DNA of 61,502 bases from Setomelanomma holmii (lineage: Eukaryota > Ascomycota > Dothideomycetes > Pleosporales > Phaeosphaeriaceae), in the NCBI GenBank assembly GCA_010015745.1, contig ML978310.1, positions 1 through 61,502 on the forward strand, given 5' to 3'. Of the stretch, positions 30,158 through 42,167 are shown piece by piece. The notes beneath the pieces were generated by a model. It did not search any database. It had not been told where the DNA came from and saw only the letters and a program-made list of their open reading frames with translations. The translations under genes were made by a program, and so were the position numbers. How positions within the stretch are numbered: position 1 is the first letter of the stretch; each line of letters begins with the position of its first letter.

Positions 30158-31977
30158 CTAGTCATTCTTGCGACCCGTCAATCTCGAGTATTCATTGTCA
30201 CCCTCTTTTGGGCTTGAGGGTTCTATCTCATCATCACTCCACTTGTCGTCCTCGCCCACAGCAAAAATGGTGTCGCCATCAAGAGACTCTCTTGGTGGCA
30301 CGATAGGCTTCGTCGGTTTTGGTGCCGGCAATGGCGAAACATTGCGATTGTCGTTGCGCTGCCTTGGGGCAGGATCATACGACGGTGGATGATCCGACCC
30401 TCCTTCCTCCTCGTCGAGTGAGTCTCGCAGTGATGCAATCTCGAAACCTTCGTCATCTTGCGCAATCTAGGCCGGGTAAGCAAATGATCGGAGTTAATCC
30501 ACGTAGTCATGGCTTACCTCGTCGCTCATCGCAAATCGCCTATTGTTCACTGTTGGGCGCCACATGTACGCGACAAAGCAGACGTCCGCCAGATATACGA
30601 GGTTCAGCCAGCCGTCCAACACGAACCATCTGGTCTGCCAGTGGGTTGGCGCAAAGTCCGGTGTGGATGCGCCCGCGAATGTGAAGCTGTTGATGAAGAA
30701 GAATCCAAAGATGACAATGATGCTCGTCAGGATGCACCACCATAATCTCTTGTACATGGTGGCTTTGACGTGTTGCTTGCGCTCCATGAGATCCTTCATG
30801 GTAAGGTTCAAGGAGTTCAATGTCCAGATGTAGAAGGCCGTGAGGGTCGCAGAAAGGGGCAGTATAACAAGCAAGATGAGCGGACCAGCATCGTCCGGTC
30901 GAACAGTGAGCGAGGCGACGGCATAGATGACGCCGAAGATAAAGTGTGCGACAGCGAGCCAGCGCACGATAGTCATGGTCTTTCCCAGCGAAGGCTTGAC
31001 GACCCCATAGCCCATGCAAACGATCAGAAGCAGGAAGAACGAGAAGGAGTTGCGGAACGCGTTGAGAACAGCAACAATGATCATCAGCGCCTTGGCGCCG
31101 ACGTTGTTGCCGTGGCGGTTCTGGTAATCGTAGAAGCCCCAGGTCATGAGCATCTCCACCACCAAGAAGACCAAGATGGCCGTGATGTAATTCTGGACTG
31201 CAAGTATGTCGTGCCTGTTCTGGAAGTACAGGAATCCCCAGAAGATTAACACGACGAAGTATACGATGGTGATGCCGCCGTAAAAGGGGAGCTTTGCGAT
31301 TTGGGCAGCTGGTAGCTCTCCGTATGCATTTCTGAATGTCACAATAGCCTCGTACTCGACGCCTTCCGTATAGGCTGCGGTCGCGACGCAGTAGTATCCC
31401 GTCTTGATTGAGAGCTTCCTCTCTCCCGCCGCGACTGGGTAGTTGATCGGCTTCGGGTCGTTCAGGTTGACCGCAGCGGTCCGAATGTGCATCTTGGAAA
31501 CGGCGTCGGCGTCGTCGGCAAGTATCCACTCGCCTCGGTGCGTAGCATTGCAGAGCTGAGAGTCGATTGTGTCGTCGTTGCAAATAAATTGGCGCTGTGA
31601 GTCCCGTCAGCGGCTTCAGCCTCGTATGATCAAAAAGTCCACGAACATCGTCCACCGGCATGTCTGATGGCTTCCCCAACAGCAGCGTGTCCTTCCATTC
31701 CCAAATGACCACGCCCACTGTAGGGTCTTGTATCTCCGTATTCTTCTCGCCGTTCTTGAGGAACTTCACCAGTATGAAAGGCTCGACTTGTCCTCCCCAT
31801 GACTTCTTGCTGTACATGCCCGAGCATTTCTGCCCGTCTTTCTGTGACTGTGGCGTCGATTAGCCTAGTCCAAGTGTCCTTGATGCCTCTCAACCATACC
31901 AAAGTAACATCTATCGCTGCTACGGCTGTTATGGTAGACAGCAGCAGCAGCGCGACTGTGCGCAGCCACGCCTTCAT
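30158..31977 (-). CDS. GOST-type seven-transmembrane protein (PTM1/GPR107 family)
   Basis: Four exons (31977-31900, 31847-31647, 31594-30518, 30466-30158) with introns of 52, 52 and 51 nt encode 554 residues. A signal peptide (about residues 1-21) leads to a lumenal GOLD-like region with conserved CSGMYSKKSWGG and EWKD. Seven hydrophobic helices start near LPFYGGITIVYFVVLIFWGFLYF. The cytosolic tail begins FAMSDEIAQDDEGFEIASL, restored by splicing. Family members sit in the Golgi and endosomal membranes and act in vesicle traffic; yeast homologues include PTM1. The first intron reconstruction skips an in-frame TAA and gives a continuous protein. The second intron uses the less usual donor GTTCGT. 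Confidence 0.92.
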
Positions 31978-32289
31978 GCTTCACAGAGGCTTCAGGCCAG
32001 CTGGCGGAGCTAGCAGCTAGGAACGTGAAAACCCTCAAGCGGGAGTGTTGGTGCGGGGGCTTTCGGTGAAGGGGATATTCTTTCACGTGTCCAAGGGCGA
32101 CTGTCCCTGAATAGACGTGCGATTGTTGATGTCCGGCTTCCACGGTTGCGCGTCACTTCCTTGAGGCAGCCGGGAGCTTACCTTAGCGCCGGTTGCTGTG
32201 GCGCAGTAGCCCACCCCAAAAAGGCAGTGAACACCAACTTTTCTTGGTGCAAATGCTGCTGCACCATTCAAATATCGCAAACGTACAAT
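31978..32289. promoter_or_regulatory. shared divergent promoter (GOST protein / CTU2)
   Basis: A stretch of 312 nt separates the two divergent start codons, so both promoters must lie here. I do not identify individual factor sites. Confidence 0.5.
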
Positions 32290-33498
32290 ATGCCCGGCAA
32301 ACACGTCGCCAGTGCGACTGATGAGGTCTGCAGAAGATGCAAGGATAATATATCTGTCCTGATCGTCCGCTCAGAGCCACTTTGCCAGTCAGTACATTCC
32401 AAAGCGCGTGATGCATGACACTAAAATCCAGGCAGTGAGTGCTTTGCGCGCTATGTGCACACCAAGGCCATCAAGCGACTGGAAAGCTTTCGAGTGAATT
32501 TTGCTGCATCTGTGGATCAGCAGCGCAGGATCTTGTTGCCCCTCTCGTTTGGAGCCTCATCCACGACCTTGCTGCACATTCTAGATCTGCATCTGAAGAC
32601 ACAAAAGAGCAAGACTGGCCGTACCGGCTTCGCCATCAACGTACTTTGCGTCGATGAGGTCGATCAGGTCTCAGCCTGTGCCAGCAGATTAGAGCTCGTT
32701 CGTGACCAATACCCGGATCACGACTACACTTCATTGCCACTACACCATGTCTTCCGTCTCATCCCGAACGACTCTTCTCTTGGAGCGCTAGTACCTTCCT
32801 CATCAGATGACGATGACGCCGACTCAAAGACGAAGCTCTTTCGACTCACCGCGTCACTCCCATCCGCTTCAGCTCATGCTGATGTTCTGTATACCTTGAG
32901 AGCACGTCTCATAGTAGAGTATGCGAAGCAAAATGCGTGCGAAAGTATTTTATGGGGCGACAGTACGACCAAGCTTGCGGAGAAGACTCTTGCTGAGACA
33001 GCAAAGGGACGTGGATTTTCTCTCCCGTGGCAAATCTCGGATGGCCCCTCGCCAATGGGCATCAACTTTCACTACCCTCTGCGCGATGTTCTCAAGAAAG
33101 AGCTGCTATCATACATCGAGCTAGCACAACCAACGCTGACTCTGCTTGTGCATGAGCCATCCCCAGGCGCAACGCAAGCCTCGACAAGCTCCAAGAACAC
33201 CACTATCGATGATCTCATGAAGCAATACTTCGAGTCAGTTGAAGAGAACTTCCCAAGTATCGTCTCGAATGTCGTCCGTACCACAGGCAAGCTAGAAGTA
33301 CCTGCTAGTTCAATTTCAGAGCTGCGCTGTAGTCTTTGCAGTAAGCCTGTGCCCGGCGGAAGGTTCGGCATCCATGGATGGGGTGGAGACCAGCACGATG
33401 GTGTCGAAAGTCCCTCTACTGTAATCTATCCTGGCCAGCTTTGCTACGGGTGTACACGATCGCTACCCCAGACAAGAGCGGAAACCAGAATCGCATGA
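32290..33498 (+). CDS. NCS2: cytoplasmic tRNA 2-thiolation protein 2
   Basis: This is the CTU2/NCS2 subunit of the complex that adds sulfur to the wobble uridine (mcm5s2U) of Lys, Glu and Gln tRNAs. Two exons (32290-32387 and 32436-33498) with a 48-nt intron encode 386 residues. The N terminus has two CxxC pairs (Cys14/17 in EVCRRCKD and Cys32/35 in PLCHECFARYVHTKAIKR), the second created by splicing. A PP-loop-like fold follows (PLSFGASSTTLLHIL), as does the conserved ILWGDSTTKLAEKTL block. Two more CxxC pairs lie at the C terminus (CSLC, CYGC). It shares a promoter region with the GOST gene. The C terminus is short; a further exon cannot be excluded. Confidence 0.92.
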
Positions 33499-34451
33499 AG
33501 GTTCGAACATCAACAATAGAGTGGGGTACCAGACTTTGAACGTTCGTGACTGACAAACAGTCAAGACTTGGATAACGCGGTTTTCACGACTGGGGGAATT
33601 GGAAGGAGTACTTGGGCATTTGGGCCGTATACTTCAATTCTGCTCAACGCTCTTTTGCGTTACCAAGTATCGAGTACTCTGTCTAAACTCATGCAGACGA
33701 CGCAGCACGAAAAGACTCGTGCGTCCACCAGTTCGTTGTCAGCTGAGAACCCAAGTTGGTCTCACTACTCCCCACTTACCGATTCGACGTTTCAATCTCC
33801 CCATCAAGCCATCGGAATCTTGGCAAGTGCAGCCGAGAGCCTTGTTCCCATCACCGCAGCCCCCAGGCGAATGTCAGAGGATTTTATATGCGCGAGCTTA
33901 TGGCAGGCAATCCTAGAGCCACATTGCCCCAAGTCAATGAAGCCTCAAAATCAGTTCCCCAGGAAGTGCGCGTCTTCTTCCGGTATTCTGGCACCGCATT
34001 TGGTCATGCGAACACATGAAACCCGCGATGTACCAACTTCGCCTCCGGTCTTGGCGCTCGGCACATTCTGTCATGCAATGAACAGCCAAGTCTTGTCAAG
34101 CCCTGTCATAGAAGCTTCGACTGGGAAGAGTGATCAAAATAGTGATCTCATGATCGATGCGGCGTTGTACAAAGCGCTTCATAGATGTTTCGCTGCTACG
34201 AGGCATACCTTGCAACACCGGAGGTAAACTTGCCTTGTGCCATGCCTGATAAGGACGCAACGTCTTCTTTGATGTTCAAGAGCTGGCCTCGGTTTTTGGA
34301 GTTTCTATTTCTGCAGCGCTGTTGCCTTGCATCCTCACCCGTTTTTCTATCTAATCAATACATTCCTTCCTTTTTGGGTCTGCTGGCAGTCCTCGTGCTC
34401 TGATTTATTCTTTATATGTTCTGATTGTTCTCCGTTCAGTTATTCGATAAG
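33499..34451. other. intergenic, one uncertain open frame
   Basis: A plus-strand open frame runs from 33568 to 34227 (219 codons). It begins without ATG right after an AG dinucleotide, so it could be an exon. It has no recognisable domain and Ser/Thr-rich composition, and I give it low weight. A T/C-rich stretch at 34280-34450 precedes the transporter start. Confidence 0.3.
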
Positions 34452-36135
34452 ATGGGTTGGGGTGTACTCGAAGACCGTCACATGGCGTCCCCGCCAGGGA
34501 CAGCGACCATTGGGGCCGACACTGCTTCTGGTATGTCTACACCCAAGCCCTCGAGTACAGCGACCTGATGTTCCGTAAGAAGATGAGTCCATCGACACCA
34601 AAGGGCTAAAGCGCCATGGCAACATCATTCTCCAGCCACAACCTTCCGATAATCCGAATGATCCTTTGAACTGGTCTCCAATATGGAAAGAGTCCATCAT
34701 GCTTATTCTAGCTTTCAGCTCCGGTGTGACTACAGCTCTTGGACCAATGGTCACACCTGGTATTACCGTTATTGCCAAGAAGTACAATGTAAGCCTGGAC
34801 ATGGTTGCGTCCTTGATCATTGGCTTTCTGGCTTTCTGGATTGGCTTCACAACATTCTTTACTGCCGCCGGTGCCAACATCTGGGGTAAACGTCCATTCT
34901 TCGTGATCTCCACGCTTGTTCTACTGGCCACAAACATTTGGGGATATTTCACAACCTCTTTCGTCTCTCTAGCTGTCATGCGCGTCGTGCAAGGTATGGC
35001 ATCCGCGCCACTCGAAACCCTAGTCACATCCACCGTATCAGATATGTACTTCGTTCACCAGCGCGGTGTACGAATAAGCGTCTGGGGCTGTATGCTCGCC
35101 TCTGGTGTTCTCCTTGGACAAACCATCGCTGGCGCAATCATTGAAAACATATCTTTCGAAGCCACGTTCGGCATCTCTGCACTCATCTTCATTCCAATTC
35201 TCTTTGGCATATACTTCTTTGTCGTCGAGACAAGCTACTTTGGCCCCCGTCCATCCTCGGTACCCGTCAAGTACGTCCCGGGTGAGAAGGATATGAGCTT
35301 TCTAGACATTGAGGAAGTGGACGAACCGAGAGAGTCATACAGAAAGCGGCTGCAGGTCTTTCGCGGTCGAATGAACCAGGAGTCGTTCTGGAAGAATGTT
35401 TGGAAGCCCGTTCCGCTCATCGCGTACCCGGCGGTGCTGTTCAGCACTGTCGTCTACGGCTCATACTTCACCTGGCTGCTCACGATTTCCGTGCTGTCGG
35501 TGTCAGTCTTCAGTGCGCCGCCGTATGCACTTGGACCTGCGCAAGTTGGACTCACCAATCTTCCTCTACTCGCCATCTCATTGATTGGCTCACCACTATC
35601 TGGCTGGAGCGCGGACGCGATTGCGAAATTCATGGCGCGTCGAAACAACGGTATCTTTGAACCAGAATTTCGCCTAGTTCTTATGATTCCGGCGACAATT
35701 TTGGCTACGGTCGGCTTCCTTGGTTTTGGCGTCAGTGCTCAAAATGGACTGCCATTGCCGTACCTGATCACGTTCATGTCGATACACAGCCTCAGTGTCC
35801 CTTTTGCGTCCACGGCATCATTGACATATGTGATTGATTGTCATCCGCGCGATGCAAATCAAGCCTTCGTCACGATCAACTTCACGAAAGCTGTCTTTAC
35901 CTTCGCGGCGACGACGTGGGCAAATGGATGGATGGCCCAAGTTGGCCCGCGCGAGGTATTCGCCATCATTACTGTGGTAAACTTGGCGGTTTGCGGATTG
36001 ACGGTGCCGGCATATGTCTTTGGCAAACGATTCAGGAGTCGTGTAAGTGCCCTTAAAGCATGTTGGGTATGAAGGTTTTGACTAACGGAAATACAGGTCG
36101 CCAGGAGTGCATTTGGACAGAAGCTATCAGGGTAG
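34452..36135 (+). CDS. MFS transporter, drug:H+ antiporter (DHA1) type
   Basis: Three exons (34452-34530, 34580-36042, 36097-36135) with introns of 49 and 54 nt encode 526 residues. The N terminus MGWGVLEDRHMASPPGTATI and the pre-helix block PNDPLNW are hallmarks of fungal DHA1 multidrug-type carriers. Twelve hydrophobic helices can be traced in two sets of six, separated by a charged loop (around EEVDEPRESYRKRLQVFRG). The helix 2-3 loop carries WGKRPFF, and helix 5 has GLLGQ-like SGVLLGQTIAG. Splicing of the third exon gives the short tail VARSAFGQKLSG. It probably works at the plasma membrane; the substrate is unknown. No biosynthetic cluster surrounds it. Confidence 0.93.
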
Positions 36136-36317
36136 ACGAGTCATGGAAATACGACTCAGTGAGTGAGAGCAAGGTGGCCAAGAGATATACTGATCGTACG
36201 GGTAAGCGAGGTTGCCCTTATGTAGTCGCACCAATGTTGATTGCCAGACGATCGCATAGTTCAGGCAGTCTTTTCCTTGCGTTCCGTGACCGCGTCTAGT
36301 TTTCGTTCATCCATCCC

Positions 36318-36892
36318 TCATCCCCTCCTGACTCTCTTGACCGGGTCGGGCCTGTGCGGCCCCGACATGCATCCATCCTCATCGCCCTTATTCTCACAGC
36401 AACTCCACTTGAAACCCTCAGGGTACATCTCCCGGCTATCTTCGTCATCTATAGTACCATAACAGTCCTCATCATGATCGTCCCAAAAGCCTCCGTCCCA
36501 ATCAACCTCCGTCTCGCCTGCGTGTTGTAGTGAGTGTGAGATACTAAGAACGGCAAGAGAAGTGCAGCATTACCTTCATGCCATTCACATGCATCGTCAG
36601 GGTTGTCCAAGACGTCGTATTCTTCCTTGCACTGTACGCAAGTTTCGTAGCGATTCTGTACGGTGGAGGCCTTTCGCTTCATGCCCCCGGTCCTACTGTT
36701 TCCAATCTTGTCACCGCCCAGAGATGCAGCGCTTGTCACGAACATTTTGTCGCTTGCAAGCTTGAATGCTTCGGCATTTTCGAGACATATCTCCCTCAGT
36801 ACCGTGCGAAGGCGATTGAGATTCGCGGATTCGATGGCGTCGAGGGAGAGGTTGCTTGTCAACTGCACTCGGTGGGTTTTCGTTCGCGCCAA
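36318..36892 (-). CDS. fungal cysteine/histidine-rich protein, start unresolved
   Basis: Two exons (about 36892-36574 and 36517-36318) with a 56-nt intron encode at least 170 residues. The N-terminal part is helical (LSLDAIESANLNRLRTVLREICLEN). It is followed by a putative zinc site combining CVQCKEEYDV, DACEWHEGE and, after the splice, YPEGFKWSCCENKGDEDGC and a final PHRP. This Cys/His pattern with a WxxHxGE-like motif recurs in fungal proteins of unknown role. The open frame has no ATG before the helical block. A good ATG at 36927 (MDIASIINDASS) lies in another frame, so either an intron I cannot see or a frameshift joins them. Confidence 0.7.
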
Positions 36893-37412
36893 GACGACGC
36901 GTCATTAATGATTGATGCAATATCCATGACGGCAGTGAAAGAGTGAATGGAAGATCAGAATTCATCGATGTCAAGATAGTCAGTTCATGAAGTAGTGACC
37001 ATTTCTTTTACAGCTTAGTGTCTTATAAAAGCGTGAACGGATGGACCAGGATACGCGACCGGAACGCGTCTCCGTCATCGTTTCCATCTAGCAGTCCATT
37101 GCTATATTGGAGATGATTCAAGCCACCCAATGACAAACTTTGATTGTGTTTGCACAGCTCTTCACAAGTTGCTTCTGACATTTGTATAGACGGTGGTATC
37201 ATATCCCTGTGCTGACAATTCTTTTCCGATGTGTACCCGTGTCTCTTACGAGTTTCAATTACGCTAGCTATGCTTCGCTTTGCCAACGCCTATCGTGAAA
37301 TGCTACCAACCTTCCTTTTCAGTCACATCCACACGCCGCCACAAGTCTGTCAGAGTCGAAGCTCCGACATGATTCTCGTCAGTCCACTTTTCCACCACAG
37401 AATCGACTGCGA
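36893..37412. other. intergenic, no gene seen
   Basis: About 520 bases upstream of the Cys/His-rich gene and downstream of CAND1. Apart from the candidate first exon near 36890-36927 no coding signal is visible. Confidence 0.4.
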
Positions 37413-40400
37413 CTAGCGGTCGCGCTCCTTCATCTCGTCGCTCACAGACTTCAGAGCAGTGGCGTGCTCCTTCGAGATCCATTCCCAGTACTGGCTCCAG
37501 GCACGTAACTGAGGATCATCGTGTGTCGACCCAATCGCGGCTTCAGAACCCATCTGCTTGTTGAGTTGCACGCTAGTTTTCAAGACGCCCTTGGCACCCT
37601 CCTGTATTTTCTCAACTTCCTGCTTGACCGCATTCTCCTTGGCCTTGATCATCAAGACAGTGCGGAAGTTCTCGGCAATGGGTTCGAGTCGTGAGTGCAC
37701 CTGATCCGGGGCGATGACCATGAGCTTGGTGAGCATTAGGTTACACAATATGCGGACATCGTGCTCATCTGTAATACCAGCAACGATACGATCGAAGAAC
37801 TCAGAGACCTCGACGGGTGAGAGTCGGGAGAATGAGGTTTCGAGAAGTGCGTACAGGGTTTCGTAGGCACTCTTGCGAATCTCGAGACCATCGTCAACCT
37901 TGTGCTTGAACGGTCCCATTTGCACTTCTCGAATGAGCTCGGGTTTGACCACAGTCTCCTTCATAGCAAGAGGCAGGAGTTGATCTAGAGCGGGCAGTAT
38001 GATATCTCGCTTGTTGTGCATGGCCGAGTTGAAGGTCATTAGAGCTAGACGGCGGTTCTCCAAGTCAGGTTCATTGAGCATCTGGACCAGCATGGGTACG
38101 ACAATGGGTCTCAGATATTCATCGTAAGCCTCGTCGGTATCGGAGAAGGTATAACGGAGAGCCGAGATCACCATGCCCCGGAGGCCTCCTTTGCGATCGT
38201 TTAAGAACGCCTGTATCTGTTAGCACTCTAAACATCATTAATGGGATCACGTTTCTTACCTGTAGCTGAGGAAGGTATGTCTTGGGGTCAATAATGGTGA
38301 GTCTGCCTATGCATTCGGCACCGATCGCCTTATTGTCCTCAAGCTGAGATGCCGTCACTAGATTCTGCCACAAAGTAGATGCGTACGGAATGATCTCCGC
38401 CTCCGTATCCTCTTGTTGGAGGATCTCCTTGATCGAATGCAGGAGGAGATATTGAAGTGCTGATGGCTGTCCCATGGCCGACAGTATGACGGGAAGATAC
38501 TTGCTGACACTGCCAGCACCTGCCCTTCCCAAGGCAACCGCAGCAGCTAGCGGTACTTGCTCTGATCGAGCCGAAAAGTACTTGATGAACAATTTTGGAT
38601 CAATCGATGATTGTGAGCCTAGGCGAAGTGCAGACTCTCCTAGGACAACCAGGGCGAGGCACTTGCGCTTGTCGTCCGGGGCGGTTTCGAGCTCTTGCAC
38701 AAACTGCTCGAACTTTACACCGACACTATCTCCGCCATAAACTAGCAGGTTGCCAATAACCTTGCCCACAACCTCAGGATGGCCGCCCACGCCAACGTCC
38801 TGGAGCAACGACCTCATAAGAGCTTGGCCGGCACGTTGCTCGCCAATTGTGCGAACGAGTTTTAGCAGCGCATCTAGCGAGGTACCACTTATCGAGCCTT
38901 GCACGACCTGGCAAAGGGCAGCGTTCAACATCGGAGTCATGGTCGATTGTGCATCGTCCTTCACAAATGTAGCTAGGATGACCAGTGCAGGTCCAAGCAG
39001 GTGAAGGTCAACGGCATTGAGGAGCGGAAGTAGAGCGTTCACGATCTCGGTCTTGGTCTTGGCGTCGAGTTGACTTCGCGAGTGTGGATTCAGGCAAATC
39101 GTTCGAAGTGCGCTCAAGCTTGCACCGCGCAATGCTCGACTTGCCTTGCGCAGCTGCGCGCCAAGCTCCAGAGCAACAGCTTGTACCCACTTGGCGGACA
39201 ATTCTCCGTCAGCTTTAGTGTGGGCAGCGATCGAGTCGATGGCGCGAACAGATGCAAGTCGTGTGAGCTCGTTCTTAAGGCGATCCGCCAGGAGTTCGAG
39301 GCCGGCTGTGCGCTTCTGAGACGAAATCAAGCCTTCGGTTCCCGAGGACCTACCAAGGAAGATACCTAGCACGTGGAGTGCACTCTTGCGCACGTCGAGA
39401 TCGGCATCATTTGCGGCAATGCGGTTAACGAGGGCCTCATACAACTTCTCAACATGTTGCTGGTTGTGTGTGCCCGAGGATGCTGACCGCGGCGGTGTGA
39501 GTGCCTTGAGGACCTGCTCTGTTGCTGCAAGCGCTTCGATTGATAACTTGCTATACTTGAATTTGACCCCGCTTAGGAGAGCATCGACGATCGACGGAAG
39601 ATACGGCTGTATCGCTTTCGAGGAGTGTGTGTCCGCAATGGCACCGATAAGCTGCAAAGCCTGGATGCGAAGGCTGTTGGCTGTCGCCGATGCACTGCCG
39701 GTGGACGCACTGGTCGTAGTCGCCGCTTGAACCACCGGCTCGATAAGCTGATGCAGATACGACTCCAAACCGCCCCGCTGCGTAATGACAATGTCCTTGA
39801 TGAGAACGATCGAGGCTTGCTTCGTGCTGGGAGGGCAGGACGATTGCTTGAGCAGCTGTGCTACACCCTTCACGATCTCGGGGCTTAGCTTGGCCAGGCT
39901 CGCCTGCGGACCTACCGAAGGTGTGGGCGCGCGGGCTGGCGAGTCGAAGCCCATGGACAGTGACGAATTGGCGTGTAGATCAAACATGCTAGCATCACTA
40001 CCGCCTCGGCGGCGCTTACGGCTGGGTGGTGGACCCATTGTGCCGGTCTGGGGATGCTCGTCCGCAAACTTGACAGGCGCCATGCCGTCGCCCGACTTCT
40101 TCACGAGGTTCGACAGAGCAGCCAGGACTTCCAGTCGTACGTTGTCTTCTCGCTCCTTAAATCGAGCGACGAGTGCAGGAGCGACTTTGCTGTAGAGGGT
40201 TCCGTCTTCGAGGAGGTCTCCGTTGCTTCGAGTGGAGATGAGTGTGTACAAGACCTTGGTGGCACACCGGCGAACCTTCCAGCTCGCATCCTCGTCGTCG
40301 TCGAAGCCAGTCTCTTCTTCGAAGTCGTCGCCCTCAAGCGTATCATCCTCGTCGCTGCCCAAGCCGTCTTCATCTTCGTCGTCGTCTTCGGCGAGGTTCG

Positions 40401-41541
40401 GGTCGTGTTTGAGGTAGCGTGTAGCAGCGTCGATAGTCTCGTTCGTGTACATGCGCATGTCCTGAGCACACGAACCAAGGAATCCTTCGAGCGCAATCAA
40501 GGCAGCCTCCAAGACCTCATCGATCTCAGGGTCCCGCTCGCCTTCGTCGTCTGATGTGTCCATCTCTTCATCTTGCTCCTGAATGCTAAGCGCGCTGAGA
40601 ACGAAGGGCGCAAGTGTTTGGAGATAGGGCCCAAACTTGCGCGGTATTGATCTGTTCTAGTCAGTTGGGGCAGCATCAGTGTGGATCGCTCAATTCACAT
40701 ACCGAGCCATGGAGCCTAGAATAGTGATGTAGAGCTTCCGCTTGGAGCGTATCAGGTGTGGGTTGCGCAGGAGCTCAATCATGCGGGAGAGAAAGCTGCT
40801 CAGCAGCTGGTCTGAGAAGTGGCCGGCCAGCGTGGAGATAGCCGTGACCGACTTCTTCTTCATCATGGAGCTCGCCCGCTCGTTTTCCAGAATTTCGAAA
40901 GTAATCTTCTGCAGCGCGTTGATCTCGACGTCCTGCAGCATAGGACCGAAGCAGCGAGCAACTTCAGTCAGGACGTCAATCGCATTGCTGTCCGTGCCCT
41001 TCTCCAGATCCGTCTCCAGCATGCCCTTGGGTACCTTGGGAAGCCCCTGTTGTGCTGGCTGAATGACATGGTAGCCGACCAAGCGCGGTATCAGGACCTT
41101 GCTGACTGCGCCGTATGCATCGTTGACAGCCTTGGTGCGGGCGCCGCCAGCGACGGGATGCGGAAGGGAGACGACGACCTCGCGGAGGGCAAGGGACGGT
41201 ATCGACTGGTCGACTGTGTTGTCGGTCTGGAGATTGGAGAGCTTGTCGATCATCGGACACAGGATCTTGTCGGGGATCTTGTTGACAAACGGGCCCAGAC
41301 ACTTGACGGCCTGGTTCTGCACTTCGCCATTGGTGTCGACGAGCGTGTGAAGCAGGCCCTCTACCGTCTTTGCACATGTGACGTCGTCATGTTGGAGGAA
41401 GCCCGAGTGAGCTACAACGAGGATGTCGTGCAGGTCGCTCAGAGCCATGAAGCGGAAGTCGGGGTCGTCATCGTTGAGCTTCGGCAGCAGCTGCGCGACG
41501 TTGTGGGCGGTCGGATTGGGCGGGACCGACGAGGGTGCCAT
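37413..41541 (-). CDS. CAND1: CAND1/TIP120 cullin-associated NEDD8-dissociated protein
   Basis: CAND1 is the exchange factor that binds unneddylated cullin-RING cores and swaps F-box modules. Three exons (41541-40703, 40651-38260, 38216-37413) with introns of 51 and 43 nt encode 1344 residues, slightly longer than animal CAND1. The whole protein is built of HEAT-type helical repeats, beginning NVAQLLPKLNDDDPDFRFMALSDL. An acidic stretch (around EDDDEDEDGLGSDEDD) lies in the first third, and the TIP120 C-terminal domain carries RLALMTFNSAMHNK and VDDGLEIRKSAYETLYALLE. Splice joins restore SMARSIPRKFGPYL and LPQLQIQAFLNDRKGG. The 43-nt intron is the shortest in the window. Two F-box proteins elsewhere in the window are the kind of client it would exchange. 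Confidence 0.95.
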
Positions 41542-42167
41542 GGCGGCGGTGTGAGGCTGTCAGGATGTCACGATGCCGCTGCGTGTATCGAATGTCTGTC
41601 GCGCTGGCGGCGTTGGCGGGGTACCAATGGCGGGGTTGAGGGTCACAGTCACTGCAGCTGCGAGCAGAGGCGAGAGTAGTGAAGGAAGCAGGGCGAGCTG
41701 TGGAGTATAAATGTTGTGGCGGAAGCGCACTGCAGGCCGCTGTGAAGGTGAGAATGGCGCTGGTAGAAGTGAATCGAGTGTTGTTGCCTGCACTTGTTAT
41801 GGAGAGCTCAACCCTGCGCGACGCGAGCAGCTCTGGTCACACCATACAACGAGCGACTGTAGCCTTCCTGCCTGGACTGGAGCCCACGATGCTATGTATA
41901 TACACACTATTCTCCCCAGCATACAGCCTTGAAGCTACTGTGCGCCAGTGCTGGACAAGCAATTGTCTGCAGTGTACCACATAGAACTAGGTGGTAGAGC
42001 TTAGTCAAAGCTCACGCTGCACGGGCCCTGATCGTCTCCGCTGACGTGACGTGCCGATGAAATCGTTCTAGCCACACTGCCTTGATCATCCCACACGCGC
42101 ATCCGCTGTCTACTTGCACCATCAATTGCTCTGCCTCTGAGTCAATTGCTTCTTCTGCAGCTCCACA
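41542..42167. promoter_or_regulatory. divergent intergenic region (CAND1 / mitochondrial protein)
   Basis: These 626 nt separate two divergent genes and should contain both promoters. A pyrimidine-rich tract ends directly before the ATG at 42168. No other element is claimed. Confidence 0.45.

Noticed and set aside
33568..34227. 219-codon plus-strand frame after CTU2
   Set aside because: No ATG start, no recognisable domain, and no clear splice link to CTU2 or the transporter.
40819..41679. 286-codon frame antisense to CAND1
   Set aside because: It mirrors a highly conserved coding exon on the other strand; codon bias of CAND1 explains the absence of stops.
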